59,452 nt of DNA from Acidobacteriota bacterium (GCA_003154775.1 PMES01000130.1:1-59452), one strand, 5' to 3'. Positions 26,068-35,150 are shown, numbered from the stretch's first letter. Notes: a model not told the origin generated them from the sequence alone. Numbers and translations are program-made.

Positions 26068-26868
26068 ATGCTTACTGGTTGGCGCCGGAATCCCAATCGC
26101 TTTCAGTTTGTAACCAAGCTGGAAGGCGGTATACTCCCAGACGGCACAAATATGCGCACTCCTTATGGCTTGGAGATTATCGAGAACTGTCTCTCTTGCC
26201 CTCACCGGGAAGAACGGCTGTTTTGTAACCTGCCGGAGCAGACTGTAAAGGCTTTGTCTGCAATTACTTCTTCCGCTTCCTATCCCAAGGGAGCCACGCT
26301 CTTTGTGGAAGGCCAACCGGCGCGGGGCGTCTTCATTCTTTGCAGCGGGCGCGTAAAGCTTTCGACCTCTTCCGCGGACGGAAAAACGCTAATCTTGCGT
26401 ATCTCCGAACCCGGAGAAGTTCTGGGCTTACCGGCCACCGTCACCGGCACGTGTTACGAGCTCACAGCGGATGTGGTGGAACCGGCACAATCGAATTTCA
26501 TCGCAAGAAATGACTTCCTGGCTTTCCTGAAAGACAACGGCGAAGCCGCCCTCCGTGTTGCACAACAACTGGGCGAAACTTACCACGCGGCCGTCGCCGA
26601 GATGCGTACCATCGGCCTCTCTCATTCCGCTGGAGAAAAGCTGGCGCGTTTCCTCCTGGAATGGGCGGCCAATTATCCGGAAGAAAAAGGGCAGATCCGC
26701 CTGAAGCTGACGCTGACCCATGAAGAGATCGCCCAGATGATCGGTTCTTCCCGGGAGACCGTGACCCGCCTGCTGGCCGATTTTCGAAGGAAACAACTCC
26801 TCCAGGTGATGGGATCAACCCTGATCATCAAGAACAAGGCCGCTCTGCAGAGTATCGTCACCGGTTGA
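26068..26868 (+). CDS. Crp/Fnr-family transcriptional regulator
   Basis: This protein of 266 residues has an N-terminal cysteine segment (CLSCPHREERLFCNL), a cyclic-nucleotide-binding beta-roll with GEVLGLPA, and a C-terminal winged helix with the recognition stretch MIGSSRETVTRLL. The C-x2-C-x7-C spacing recalls the Fe-S-binding cysteines of FNR, but a fourth Cys at the FNR-122 position is not obvious. Oxygen sensing is therefore possible and not shown. I chose ATG at 26068, because the longer frame (from 26005) runs through the operator-like repeats; ATG at 26152 is an alternative that still keeps the cysteine motif. Confidence 0.85.
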   Translation: MLTGWRRNPNRFQFVTKLEGGILPDGTNMRTPYGLEIIENCLSCPHREERLFCNLPEQTVKALSAITSSASYPKGATLFVEGQPARGVFILCSGRVKLSTSSADGKTLILRISEPGEVLGLPATVTGTCYELTADVVEPAQSNFIARNDFLAFLKDNGEAALRVAQQLGETYHAAVAEMRTIGLSHSAGEKLARFLLEWAANYPEEKGQIRLKLTLTHEEIAQMIGSSRETVTRLLADFRRKQLLQVMGSTLIIKNKAALQSIVTG

Positions 26869-26945
26869 TCCAAACGCTTCGTAACAGCACAACCTAATGT
26901 CGCTTGGAGCACGCGGCGATTTCGCACCCCGAGTCGAGCGGGCGC

Positions 26946-27500
26946 CTACTGTTTATTGTCCGCCAGCGCCTTTTCAATCGCCGAAGTGACTTGCGGCGAA
27001 TCGGGCTCCACTTTGGAGTCAAACCGCGCAAGCACTTTTCCGTCGGGCCCCACCAGGAACTTCGTGAAATTCCAGCCGATCTCGCCGCCGGTATCGGGGT
27101 GCGCGGTCTTGTCGGTAAGGAATTGATAGAGCGGCGTAATGTCGCTGCCTTTCACCGAAACCTTCGCCATCATGGGAAACGTCACGTGGTATTTCGCGGT
27201 ACAAAAGGTCTTGATTTCCTCATTGGAGCCGGGCTCCTGGCCGCCAAAATTATTCGCCGGTATCCCCACAATCACGAACCCACGGCTCTTGTATTTTTCG
27301 TAGACGGATTCCAGCGCGGCATACTGCGGCGTATAGCCGCAGCGGCTGGCCACATTCACCAGCAACACGATTTCCCCTTTGAAGGCGGAAAGCGGCGTTG
27401 GCTGGCCGTCAATGGAATTTAGGGTGAAATCGTAGATCGTTTTTTCCGTTGCCATAGCGGTTGTCCCCAAAAGCGCCAGCAGCACAAAAAGTTTCATCAT
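26946..27500 (-). CDS. exported glutathione peroxidase (Cys type)
   Basis: This 184-residue protein starts with a signal peptide (MKLFVLLALLGTTAMA) and then a thioredoxin-fold glutathione peroxidase domain. The peroxidatic residue is Cys54 (ASRCGYTPQ), not selenocysteine. Gln88 (NNFGGQEPG) and Trp143-Asn144 (WNFTKF) complete the catalytic tetrad. Cys100 is a candidate resolving cysteine, so the enzyme probably uses thioredoxin-type reductants. The periplasmic location is inferred from the signal. It converges with the Crp/Fnr gene. Confidence 0.9.
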   Translation of the reverse strand: MMKLFVLLALLGTTAMATEKTIYDFTLNSIDGQPTPLSAFKGEIVLLVNVASRCGYTPQYAALESVYEKYKSRGFVIVGIPANNFGGQEPGSNEEIKTFCTAKYHVTFPMMAKVSVKGSDITPLYQFLTDKTAHPDTGGEIGWNFTKFLVGPDGKVLARFDSKVEPDSPQVTSAIEKALADNKQ

Positions 27501-27769
27501 TGGTATGTCCAGATGGTATTCGCTTCACCCTCACGGCGCACTGGAAGGCGAAGAGGCGGAAAGAAAGAACTCCTTCCAGAGGGATAACTATACGCGAAGT
27601 AAGGGCATACCGGGGAGGACTTGTTTCTTTGCTGTTCAATTCTGGGGCAATTGTGCGCTCAAAACGAAGAAACTCCCATAGAATGCCGCCATGGACACTT
27701 TTTCTCCCCGTCGAGCCGTGGGCACCGCATCGCAGGCGGTAATTCAGCGGCTTCCCTTGCTGCTGCAAT

Positions 27770-29719
27770 TTAGTGCAGCTCAAATATAGTCAGGCTCTGC
27801 GCGGGTAGTTGCAGGCGCAGCTCGCGGCCGGAAAGCTCCGCCTGAGCATCGCCAAGCAGCAATGAAATGTCCGAAGCTTCCTGCGCCGGCGTATCGCGCA
27901 AGGAAATCTTCACTTCGCGGTTTGTTGTTCCATTGTGGAAGGCAACCACGAGTTTTTCTTCCTCGGTTTCCCGCATGAAAACGTAGGACGAATCATCCGA
28001 AGCCAGATGCCAGAGGTTTCCGCTGCGCAGGGCTGCATGCTCGCGCCGCACTCGGAGCAGGCTCTGCACGTATCCCAAAAGCTCCTTCTGTTCGCGCGTT
28101 CGCCCCTCGTGCGTGAACGCGTTTTGCGGGTCCCCCGGCCATCCTCCGGGAAAATCGCGGCCATAATCGGGATCGCCGCCTCCCGCCAAGCTGATTTCGT
28201 CGCCGTAGTAGAGTTCCGGAATTCCCCGCAGTGTAAGCGTCAATCCGAAAGCCAGTCTCACCTTCGCGGGCGTGGCGCCTCTCTCTCCAGCAAAGCGAGT
28301 GACCTCGTGATTCCCGAAAAAGGGCGCCAGGTATTCTGGGTGAGGATACAGCGAGTCCTGCCGCAAAATGTCGAGGATGCGTCCCGTAGGGGCCCCGCGC
28401 AAAAGCACATCGCGCAGTGCAAAATACAACGGAAAATCGAATACCGTCGTGAATTCCGTATCGATACCGTCCCAACCCTTCCGCCCTCCTGCAAAGAAAG
28501 ACGTCACTTCAGGATCCCGATGAAACACCTCGCCAATCGTCGAAAGTCGCGGGTAAATCCGCCGCAGTCCCTGATGCCACTCCTGCCAGAATTTGCGGGA
28601 AACATAAGGGACGGTATCAACCCGGTAGCCGTCCAGTCCCGAACTTTCCGCCCACCAGATGCTGTTCTGCAAAAGATATTGCACCACCAGGGGATTTTCG
28701 GCGTTCAAGTCGGGCAATGCTCCTTGGAACCAGCCTTCTGTCATGTTCGTCCGAAACTGTGGCAGAGCATGCGGATCCTCCAGCGACTCCAGCAAATCGC
28801 TGCTTGGTTCCTTTTTCTCATGCGCTTCATGGAAGCTTTCTTTCAGCGGCAAAAACGAACTCAGATGCTCCGTTGGCCTTCCGTGAAACCAGTCGGGCAT
28901 TGGCGGATCGCTGACCCAGGGGTGCGACACGCCCACATGGTTAGGTGCTACGTCGAAGAAAACTTTCATGTGTTCTTTGTGCGCGGCCTGCACAAACTCC
29001 TGGTATTCCTGCAACGTTCCGAGGTGCGGATCAACCGCATACAAATCGACCGCACCATTACCGTGAGAATCCTCGGACGCTCCATTCTTCACGATTGATG
29101 TGAGCTCCAGCGTGGTCACATCAAGCTCCTTGAGGTACCCCAGATGATCGCGAATCCCGCGCAAATCGCCGCCGTGATACGCGCGCGGCTTGGAACGCTC
29201 ATGCGAGCCCGGAAACTCTGCCGGCTCGTCATTTGTGGGATCTCCGTTTGCAAAACGGTCCGGCACAATCAAGTAGAGAACGTCGTCGAGCGAGAGGCCC
29301 TGATTCCTCCCTAGAATTTGCTTTCGCGCCGCGATGGGCAGCTCGAATGTGGTTTCACCCTTGTGGGTGGTAATTCGGCATACCGCTGTCCCGGATTTCA
29401 AGCCCGCGCCGAATTTCAGCCAGACGAACAGGTAGTCGCCGTTCGCGGCGGATTGCGTCTGGCTCACGTTAATTCCCGGCAAGTTGCAACGGACGTGCGT
29501 CGCTTCGAGGTTTTTGCCCGAAAGCAAAAGCACTACGTCAGGAGTCAGCCCGACCCACCAGTTTGGCGGCTCGATCTTCTTTACGGCCGGTGCATTAAGG
29601 TTGTTGGGCTGTTGCGCACCGGCAGAAAGGCTGCTCAATACTAAAATTGCGAGGACAAGTAAGCCGACCCCCAAACGTGGGGAAAATTGGCGGCGCGCGC
29701 AATTCGGTCTGGTTCGCAT
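27770..29719 (-). CDS. exported GH13 alpha-amylase-family protein with altered third catalytic residue
   Basis: This 649-residue protein has a signal peptide (hydrophobic 16-34), an N-terminal Ig-like domain (about 45-130) as in cyclomaltodextrinases and SusG-like enzymes, and then a GH13 barrel and C-terminal beta domain. Conserved region I is DVAPNHVG (256-263). The nucleophile is Asp368 (GYRVDTV) and the acid/base is Glu397 (TIGEVFH). In region IV, where family members have Asn-His-Asp, this protein has Asn470-His471-Glu472, and the codon is GAG. Two of three catalytic residues are therefore normal and the transition-state stabiliser is a Glu. The enzyme may have altered or low activity on maltodextrins. 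Confidence 0.88.
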   Translation of the reverse strand: MRTRPNCARRQFSPRLGVGLLVLAILVLSSLSAGAQQPNNLNAPAVKKIEPPNWWVGLTPDVVLLLSGKNLEATHVRCNLPGINVSQTQSAANGDYLFVWLKFGAGLKSGTAVCRITTHKGETTFELPIAARKQILGRNQGLSLDDVLYLIVPDRFANGDPTNDEPAEFPGSHERSKPRAYHGGDLRGIRDHLGYLKELDVTTLELTSIVKNGASEDSHGNGAVDLYAVDPHLGTLQEYQEFVQAAHKEHMKVFFDVAPNHVGVSHPWVSDPPMPDWFHGRPTEHLSSFLPLKESFHEAHEKKEPSSDLLESLEDPHALPQFRTNMTEGWFQGALPDLNAENPLVVQYLLQNSIWWAESSGLDGYRVDTVPYVSRKFWQEWHQGLRRIYPRLSTIGEVFHRDPEVTSFFAGGRKGWDGIDTEFTTVFDFPLYFALRDVLLRGAPTGRILDILRQDSLYPHPEYLAPFFGNHEVTRFAGERGATPAKVRLAFGLTLTLRGIPELYYGDEISLAGGGDPDYGRDFPGGWPGDPQNAFTHEGRTREQKELLGYVQSLLRVRREHAALRSGNLWHLASDDSSYVFMRETEEEKLVVAFHNGTTNREVKISLRDTPAQEASDISLLLGDAQAELSGRELRLQLPAQSLTIFELH

Positions 29720-29776
29720 CGGAATCCCCTGCGAGCTTATCAGAAACGCTGCACTCGATTGCAGGCCGGAATTGTT

Positions 29777-30601
29777 CTATTCGTGGAACACTAACTTGCC
29801 GAACGCCCCCGGAACGTGGAAGTCGGGTTCCTGTGAGTAGGTAGGACTCCACGCCGAATAAAATCTCGGTTCGCCTTCGCCTTCAACGCGGAAAAAGTTC
29901 ACCCGCCAGGTCTGCTTCGGATTGAAGTTCGGCGTCAGGCTCCGCATCGGAATTGCCAGTTCGGCCGTCCATGTTTTTGCCAGTGCATCCTGCACGACGC
30001 GGCGCCGCAGCTTGCTTCGCAGCTCCTCTTTTCCGCCGCTGGCGATGTCTAGATCGATCCACTGGCCATTCGGGCTGACCTCAAATTCCTTGTATTTCCA
30101 CGGATCGCGGGAATCCGGCTGGAGGAAGACCTCTGCGACGTCGCGGTTCCATAGTTCGTCACGCCACCCATCTTCCCGCGCGTCCGGGAAAACCGTTATG
30201 TTTCTATAGTTCGCCAGAAAGCGCACGAACAAACTATCCAGCGTCCAAAGCAGTCGCACTTCGGTCGACCTCGCCGGGTCGCCGTTTCCGCCTTTCCAGT
30301 CGTGCTCAAAGCGCAGCGGAGAACTCTTCACCCAGGCATTGCTGCCAGGAAATCCTTCGGCATCCGGCTGGCTCGCAAATCGTGAGGCAAATGCCGTGGG
30401 CAGCTCGCTCATGCTTCTGGATACGGGAGGATTCATCTTCCAGACAGTGTAATTCAGCGCCGCCGCAAAGCTCACCCACAAAAAATAGGGAAGGAACAAG
30501 AAGGCAGCGACCCGCTCAAACTTCCAGGTCACTCCAACAAAGCGCGCGCGCAGCAACCACAAGGTAAAGATAACGACGACTTCAAACCCGGTACGATGCA
30601 A
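29777..30601 (-). CDS. TspO C-terminal fragment fused to a CBM9-like domain
   Basis: The 274-residue frame starts with about 55 residues that match the last two membrane helices of TspO/MBR proteins: FLFLPYFLWVSFAAALNY and the terminal VWKMNP. The first three TspO helices are absent. It continues without a stop into a soluble beta-sandwich resembling carbohydrate-binding module 9-like domains (about 75-274). The only start for the full frame is TTG at 30601, with no good ribosome site. The frame may be the product of a deletion that joined two genes, or a true membrane-anchored CBM9 protein. Internal Met56 or Met64 could start a domain-only product. Confidence 0.6.
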   Translation of the reverse strand: MHRTGFEVVVIFTLWLLRARFVGVTWKFERVAAFLFLPYFLWVSFAAALNYTVWKMNPPVSRSMSELPTAFASRFASQPDAEGFPGSNAWVKSSPLRFEHDWKGGNGDPARSTEVRLLWTLDSLFVRFLANYRNITVFPDAREDGWRDELWNRDVAEVFLQPDSRDPWKYKEFEVSPNGQWIDLDIASGGKEELRSKLRRRVVQDALAKTWTAELAIPMRSLTPNFNPKQTWRVNFFRVEGEGEPRFYSAWSPTYSQEPDFHVPGAFGKLVFHE

Positions 30602-30812
30602 ATTAAAAAACGCGGGTGACCAGAAAAGCCTCGCCGCCAGCCTCGCTCAGAGTTCTTTCCAAGCCGGAAACTGTCGCCATCGTTCCCACTGGCCGGATTA
30701 CCAGCAGACTCATTGCGCACTCCCTCTCCAACGCGACCTGCTCCGCCCTGCACAGCGTGCTAGCATCAAATTTGGCCCCGGATCCGGGGCGCCCCGGAAG
30801 GAGAACCCTATC

Positions 30813-31634
30813 GTGGAACGCCGCCCTAGTGTCGAGGTTCGTACAGAACCCAAGCGCCGCACCCCCCAGGAATTTCAATATGTCCAGTTTCGCCTAGCTT
30901 CCGGCGTGGCCCGCATGACCCTGAATCGTCCGGAACACAACCTCCTGAACGAAGACATGCTGCGCGAGCTAGTGGATGGCATTTCGTTTGTCGCCGATCA
31001 CCAAGAGGTCAAACTCATCGTCCTCGATTCGGCCTGCAAAGTCTTTTGCGGCGGCATTGATGTCGGCGAGTACACTTCGGAGCGCGTCTTCCAGATGCTT
31101 GACGCATTTCACTCCGTCTTTGCGGGTATTCTCGAGACCTCCAAGCCGGTTCTCTGTGTCGTGAACGGCCCGGCGATCGGCGGCGGCGCGGAGCTTGCCG
31201 CGTTCGGCGACCTCGTTATCGCCACGCCCAAAGCGCGTTTCGCCCAGCCGGAAATCACCCTTGGCGTTTTTCCTCCGCTGGCCTCCACGATTCTGCCGTT
31301 TCTCGTCGGCCCCAAGATCGCTCTCGAACTCGTGCTCCTCGGCGAACCGGTCACGGCGGAGCGCGCTCTGGAGCTGGGTCTGATCAATCGGCTCGTTCCT
31401 GAGTCAAAGCTTGAAGCCACGGTGGATGAAATGATCGAGCGGATAACCAGCCACTCGGGTCCCGTTCTCACCATGGCCAAACGCGCCATTCTGGGCGGTA
31501 TGGGACTTTCGCTCCGCGACGGCCTGAAGCAGTCCATGGATATTTTCCTGAATGAACTCTACCGCCTGGAAGATTCCCAGGAAGGCTTGCGCGCCCTGAT
31601 TGAAAAGCGCAAGCCCAACTGGAAAAATCGCTGA
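30813..31634 (+). CDS. enoyl-CoA hydratase/isomerase (crotonase) family protein
   Basis: This 273-residue crotonase-fold protein acts on acyl-CoA thioesters. The oxyanion-hole segments are FCGGIDVGEYTSE (about 79-91) and the GPAIGGGAELAAFGD motif (about 119-133). The substrate-pocket sequence with GEY and a following mobile helix recalls cyclohexa-1,5-diene-1-carbonyl-CoA hydratases, but with no aromatic pathway nearby I would not name the substrate. The start is GTG at 30813, with AGGAG 8 bases upstream. It is followed closely by the cobalamin-riboswitch promoter. Confidence 0.85.
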   Translation: MERRPSVEVRTEPKRRTPQEFQYVQFRLASGVARMTLNRPEHNLLNEDMLRELVDGISFVADHQEVKLIVLDSACKVFCGGIDVGEYTSERVFQMLDAFHSVFAGILETSKPVLCVVNGPAIGGGAELAAFGDLVIATPKARFAQPEITLGVFPPLASTILPFLVGPKIALELVLLGEPVTAERALELGLINRLVPESKLEATVDEMIERITSHSGPVLTMAKRAILGGMGLSLRDGLKQSMDIFLNELYRLEDSQEGLRALIEKRKPNWKNR

Positions 31635-31664
31635 TTTTCTCACAAGAGAATTCCGCCACTTCCA

Positions 31665-31693
31665 TTGACACTCCCGCCATCGCACCGTAAACT
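31665..31693 (+). promoter_or_regulatory. sigma70-type promoter of the cobalamin uptake operon
   Basis: TTGACA at 31665-31670 and TAAACT at 31688-31693 are separated by 17 bases. The predicted start near 31700 is exactly where the riboswitch begins. Confidence 0.7.
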
Positions 31694-31699
31694 GTTTTT

Positions 31700-31813
31700 A
31701 CAACTTGCAGGCTCGGGAAGTGGGGAAGTGCCGTGAAAATCGGCCGTGGTCCCGCCACTGTGATCGGCAGCAATGCCGTTAGCCAGGCTACCCTCCCAAG
31801 CTGAAGAGGTTGC
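31700..31813 (+). promoter_or_regulatory. cobalamin riboswitch (upstream of btuF)
   Basis: The conserved elements of the B12 riboswitch are visible in order: GCTCGGGAAG at 31711-31720, the CCCGCCACTGTGA box at 31751-31763, and the closing GCCAGGCTACC at 31782-31792. A short hairpin (31814-31836) and a terminator (31846-31873) follow. This gives a transcriptional off-switch: with cobalamin bound, transcription should end before btuF. Confidence 0.88.
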
Positions 31814-31845
31814 GTGTTCTTCGCGAGAGAGAACACCGGCTCTCT

Positions 31846-31873
31846 AGCCCCGACTTCTCGTGGGGCTTTTTTA
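31846..31873 (+). terminator. riboswitch-controlled intrinsic terminator
   Basis: AGCCCC at 31846-31851 pairs with GGGGCT at 31862-31867, and a run of six T follows. It lies between the cobalamin riboswitch and the btuF ribosome site. Confidence 0.8.
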
Positions 31874-31910
31874 TTGTTTACTCTCGCGGGATTCTCGTCA
31901 GGGGAGATTC

Positions 31911-32984
31911 GTGCAGCGCGTCAATTCCATCTTCATGCCACGGCCAGCCGCCCTGTTGCTCGCCTTTCTCTTTCTGGGCGCGCTCGATGCGTCCGCGCAG
32001 GCCACTTCTCCTGGACCGCCTTCGCAGCCCGCAACGCGCGAAGTCGTGGATGAGATGGGGCGGACGGTGCGCATCCCCCTTTCTCCCTCGCGCATCGTTT
32101 CGCTCGCCCCGAGCCTCACGGAAACGATTTACGCCCTCGGCTTGCAGGATCGCCTCGTGGGCGACACCGACTTTTGCGACTATCCCGTCGAGGCCCAGAA
32201 GAAACCCAAAGTCGGCGGAATCATCAATCCCAATCTCGAGGAAATTGCGTCACTCCATCCGGACCTGGTCTTGGCCACTAAGAGCATCAACCGCCTCGAT
32301 ACCGTTCGCGCCCTCGATATCCTCGGCATACCCAGTTACGCCACCACCGATTCCCATTCGGTCGCTGAGATTATTTCTTCCACTCAAAAGCTGGCTGATG
32401 TTCTCGGTGCGCCGGAGGCGGGCAAGTCCCTTGGTGACGAGCTTCGGAGCCGCCTCGCTGCGCTGCAAACGAAACTCGCCGCCGTTCCGCCGCGGCGTGT
32501 TCTCTTCATCGTTTGGACCGAACCGCTCATTTCCACCGGCCAGCATACCTTTATCGCCGACGTTCTCCGCAAAGCAGGCGCAGCCTCCATCGTCGAATCG
32601 TCGCAAGATTGGCCGCAGATGAGCCTCGAAGAGGTCGTGCGCCTTCAGCCGGATTATCTGGTCTTCGCTTCCTCGCACTCCGAAGCTGCCGCGCGCGATT
32701 TCGACGCTCTCGCCGCTCGTCCCGGATGGCGCATCCTCGATGCGGTGCGCAATCGCCGCTACGCCGTAATCAGCGATGCCGTCAATCGCCCTGCTCCGCG
32801 TATCGTTTCCGCCATTGAAGAACTCGCCCGGCAATTGCATCCGGAAGTTTTCCAGGTTTCGCCAAGTCCGGACAAAGAACCGGCACCCGCGAACGCGGCG
32901 TCATCTTCGCCTCCCGGGCCGGCGCACTTCTCCTTTACGCACACGATCTGCTCGTCTTCTTTGGAGTCCTCATGCGCCCACTAA
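31911..32984 (+). CDS. btuF: cobalamin ABC transporter substrate-binding protein
   Basis: This protein of 357 residues has a signal peptide (to about residue 31, DASAQA) and a class III periplasmic-binding domain. Family motifs are RIVSLAPSLTETIYALG and DRLVGDTDFCDYP. It should bind cobalamin in the periplasm and deliver it to the BtuC/BtuD transporter. The riboswitch upstream makes vitamin B12 rather than iron siderophore the likely ligand. I chose GTG at 31911, with AGGGGAG upstream, over ATG at 31935. The C-terminal 40 residues are proline/serine-rich and overlap the btuC start by 13 bases. Confidence 0.88.
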   Translation: MQRVNSIFMPRPAALLLAFLFLGALDASAQATSPGPPSQPATREVVDEMGRTVRIPLSPSRIVSLAPSLTETIYALGLQDRLVGDTDFCDYPVEAQKKPKVGGIINPNLEEIASLHPDLVLATKSINRLDTVRALDILGIPSYATTDSHSVAEIISSTQKLADVLGAPEAGKSLGDELRSRLAALQTKLAAVPPRRVLFIVWTEPLISTGQHTFIADVLRKAGAASIVESSQDWPQMSLEEVVRLQPDYLVFASSHSEAAARDFDALAARPGWRILDAVRNRRYAVISDAVNRPAPRIVSAIEELARQLHPEVFQVSPSPDKEPAPANAASSSPPGPAHFSFTHTICSSSLESSCAH

Positions 32985-34012
32985 CCATCGGACGTCTCCT
33001 GTTCCGCTGCGGAATCCTCGCGGCTCTTTTGTTCGTTGTTGTGGTCATTGCCCTTAAGATGGGCGCCGTTCAGGTTTCTCTCTATGGCCTCGGACGCGAC
33101 CTCCTTAGCGTGCTCCTCGGCCAGAGCAGTGCCATTTCCACCGACTACGGCATGATCGTCGTGGACATCCGCCTGCCGCGTATCCTGCTCGGAATCGTCG
33201 TCGGAGCATCCCTTTCGGTGGCGGGCGCAAGCTTTCAAGCGCTCTTGCGCAATCCGCTTGCCGATCCTTATGTCCTGGGAGTCTCCTCCGGCGCCGCTGT
33301 CGGCGCGATCATTGCCCTCATCATCGAGAGTCATTTGGCCTTGTCGCCTGAAATCGCCGGGCTCATCACTCCGTTCGGAGCTTTCCTCGGCGCGGCCGTC
33401 ACGATTGCGGCCGTCTATTTCCTTGGCCGCCGCGATGGTCAGATCGACAGCAGCACTCTTCTCCTCGGCGGCATCATCACTGCCTCTTTTCTTTCCGCCA
33501 TCATCATGTTTCTCATGAACACGCTTGCCGGCAGCAACCTTCGAGGCACGGTTTTCTGGCTGATGGGCGATCTCTCCACGCCGCAGCCCCGCAGCCTCCT
33601 CTACCTCCTATCTTTTGGTTTTCTGGCCGCCGCCGGGGCCATTTACACCACCGCTTCGGATCTCAATCTCCTCCTCGCCGGAGAAAAAGAAGCCATGCAT
33701 CTCGGCGTGGACGTTCCGCGTGTGCGCATTGTGGTGTATCTTGCCGCATCCATTCTCACCGGCCTTGCCGTATCGGTCAGCGGTGCCATCGGCTACGTTG
33801 GCCTCCTCGTGCCCCACGTCATGCGCCTGATTTTTGGCGCCGACCACCGGATGTTGTTGCCCGCCTCCGCACTCGGCGGGGCCATCGCCATCGTCATCGC
33901 CGATACGCTCGCGCGCACCATTGTTGCCCCTTCTGAACTCCCTGTCGGCGCGATGACTGCCATGGCCGGTGCGCCGCTATTCATCTATTTGCTCCGCAGG
34001 AGGCTCACATGA
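32972..34012 (+). CDS. btuC: cobalamin ABC transporter permease
   Basis: This 346-residue FecCD-family permease has around ten membrane helices and the family motifs RLPRILLGIVVGASLSVAG and QALLRNPLADPYVLGVSSG (about 68-108). The cytoplasmic coupling region is near GEKEAMHLGVDV. It forms the inner-membrane channel for cobalamin. The start overlaps btuF by 13 bases and its stop overlaps btuD by 4 bases, so the three are translationally coupled. Confidence 0.92.
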   Translation: MRPLTIGRLLFRCGILAALLFVVVVIALKMGAVQVSLYGLGRDLLSVLLGQSSAISTDYGMIVVDIRLPRILLGIVVGASLSVAGASFQALLRNPLADPYVLGVSSGAAVGAIIALIIESHLALSPEIAGLITPFGAFLGAAVTIAAVYFLGRRDGQIDSSTLLLGGIITASFLSAIIMFLMNTLAGSNLRGTVFWLMGDLSTPQPRSLLYLLSFGFLAAAGAIYTTASDLNLLLAGEKEAMHLGVDVPRVRIVVYLAASILTGLAVSVSGAIGYVGLLVPHVMRLIFGADHRMLLPASALGGAIAIVIADTLARTIVAPSELPVGAMTAMAGAPLFIYLLRRRLT

Positions 34013-34863
34013 GCAGCGCCCTTCGCAATCCCTTGCCTTCTTCGGAACAAACGCGCTCCGCCTCGGACGTGCGCCTCAGCGTCGAGCAGGTCAGCTACGC
34101 CTACGCGCCCAACCCCTCCCAAGCGCCGCTCTTCACCCTTGAAGCCCTCAGCTTCCACGCCAAGCCCGGCGAAATCGTGGCCATCCTCGGACCGAATGCC
34201 AGCGGGAAATCCACTCTGCTCAAGTTGATTTCTGGCGCGCTGGAGCCGCTTTCCGGCCGCATCATCCTCAATGGTTTCGTCACCCATTCACTTACGCCCA
34301 GGACGCGCGCCCAGCGCATCGCCCTGGTGCAGCAGGAAAGCCGCCTTCTGTTCCCCTCGCGAGCGTGGGAATTTGTCCTCCAGGGGCGCCATCCCTACGG
34401 TTCGGGCCTCCGCTTTGAGACCCAAGACGATGTGACCATCGCCACGAATGCGCTTACCCAGGTGGGCGCCAATCATCTCAGCGACCGCTGGATGGACAAA
34501 ATTTCCGGCGGTGAAAAGCAGCGCGTCATTCTCGCTCGGGCCCTCGCTCAACAGCCGCTCCTCCTGCTGCTCGATGAGCCCACGCTGCATCTGGACATTG
34601 GCGCGCAGGTGGACCTGCTTCACAATCTCCGGCGCTTGGCCGCGGAAAACCGCTACACCGTCGTGGTCGTCACTCACGAATTGAATCTCGCCGGGGAATA
34701 CGCCGATCAAGTCGTCCTGCTGCAGAAAGGAAAGTGCCTTCGCGTGGGCCCGCCTGCCAGCGTGTTCCAGCGCGAATTGCTCGAACAGGTTTTTCAGGCG
34801 CCGCTCTCCGTGGAGATGACCTCCTCCGGCCGGCCGCGCGTCACGCTTTTTTCAAACACCTAG
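34009..34863 (+). CDS. btuD: cobalamin ABC transporter ATP-binding protein
   Basis: This 284-residue ATPase has Walker A GPNASGKST at 61-69, the Q-loop Gln109, signature SGGEKQR at 166-172, Walker B LLLLLDE at 184-190 and the switch His223. About 20 extra N-terminal residues precede the domain. It powers uptake with BtuC. The ATGA overlap at 34009-34012 couples its translation to btuC. Confidence 0.92.
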   Translation: MSSALRNPLPSSEQTRSASDVRLSVEQVSYAYAPNPSQAPLFTLEALSFHAKPGEIVAILGPNASGKSTLLKLISGALEPLSGRIILNGFVTHSLTPRTRAQRIALVQQESRLLFPSRAWEFVLQGRHPYGSGLRFETQDDVTIATNALTQVGANHLSDRWMDKISGGEKQRVILARALAQQPLLLLLDEPTLHLDIGAQVDLLHNLRRLAAENRYTVVVVTHELNLAGEYADQVVLLQKGKCLRVGPPASVFQRELLEQVFQAPLSVEMTSSGRPRVTLFSNT

Positions 34864-34944
34864 CTTCGCCCCGCGTCCACCTCAACCCGGCGGCTTCATG
34901 CTGCCGAAACTCATAACCCACAGTGGGCTCCGCCCCTCCACAAT

Positions 34945-35150
34945 CACCGCGGACTTCGTGCTCGGGAAGACGGTGTAAAGCCGTCGCCGCCGCGCGACTG
35001 TAAGGCGGGTATTTCGCTCGTAGGCCACTGCAGCCCAGCTCGCTGCGGGAAGGCCGCGAGCGCGCCAGATGCGAACTCTGAATTTTCGCGAATCAGAGCT
35101 TCCTCCAACTGGCGCGACTCCCCCGCCAAGCCAGGAGACCGGCGAAGTCT
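34945..35150 (+). promoter_or_regulatory. second cobalamin riboswitch (upstream of the TonB receptor)
   Basis: The B12 riboswitch core is seen again: GTGCTCGGGAAGACGG at about 34959-34974, a variant box GCGACTGTAAGGCGG around 35000, and a very typical closing GCCAGGAGACC-type element (35125-35140). The box differs from the CCACTGT consensus, so it is a divergent member. No T-tract terminator lies before the gene. A small hairpin (35191-35208) abuts the ribosome site, so control may be at translation. Confidence 0.78.

Noticed and set aside
30603-30878. minus-strand frame upstream of the TspO fragment as the missing front of TspO
   Set aside because: It has none of the membrane helices or Trp-rich motifs of the first three TspO helices and is in a different frame.
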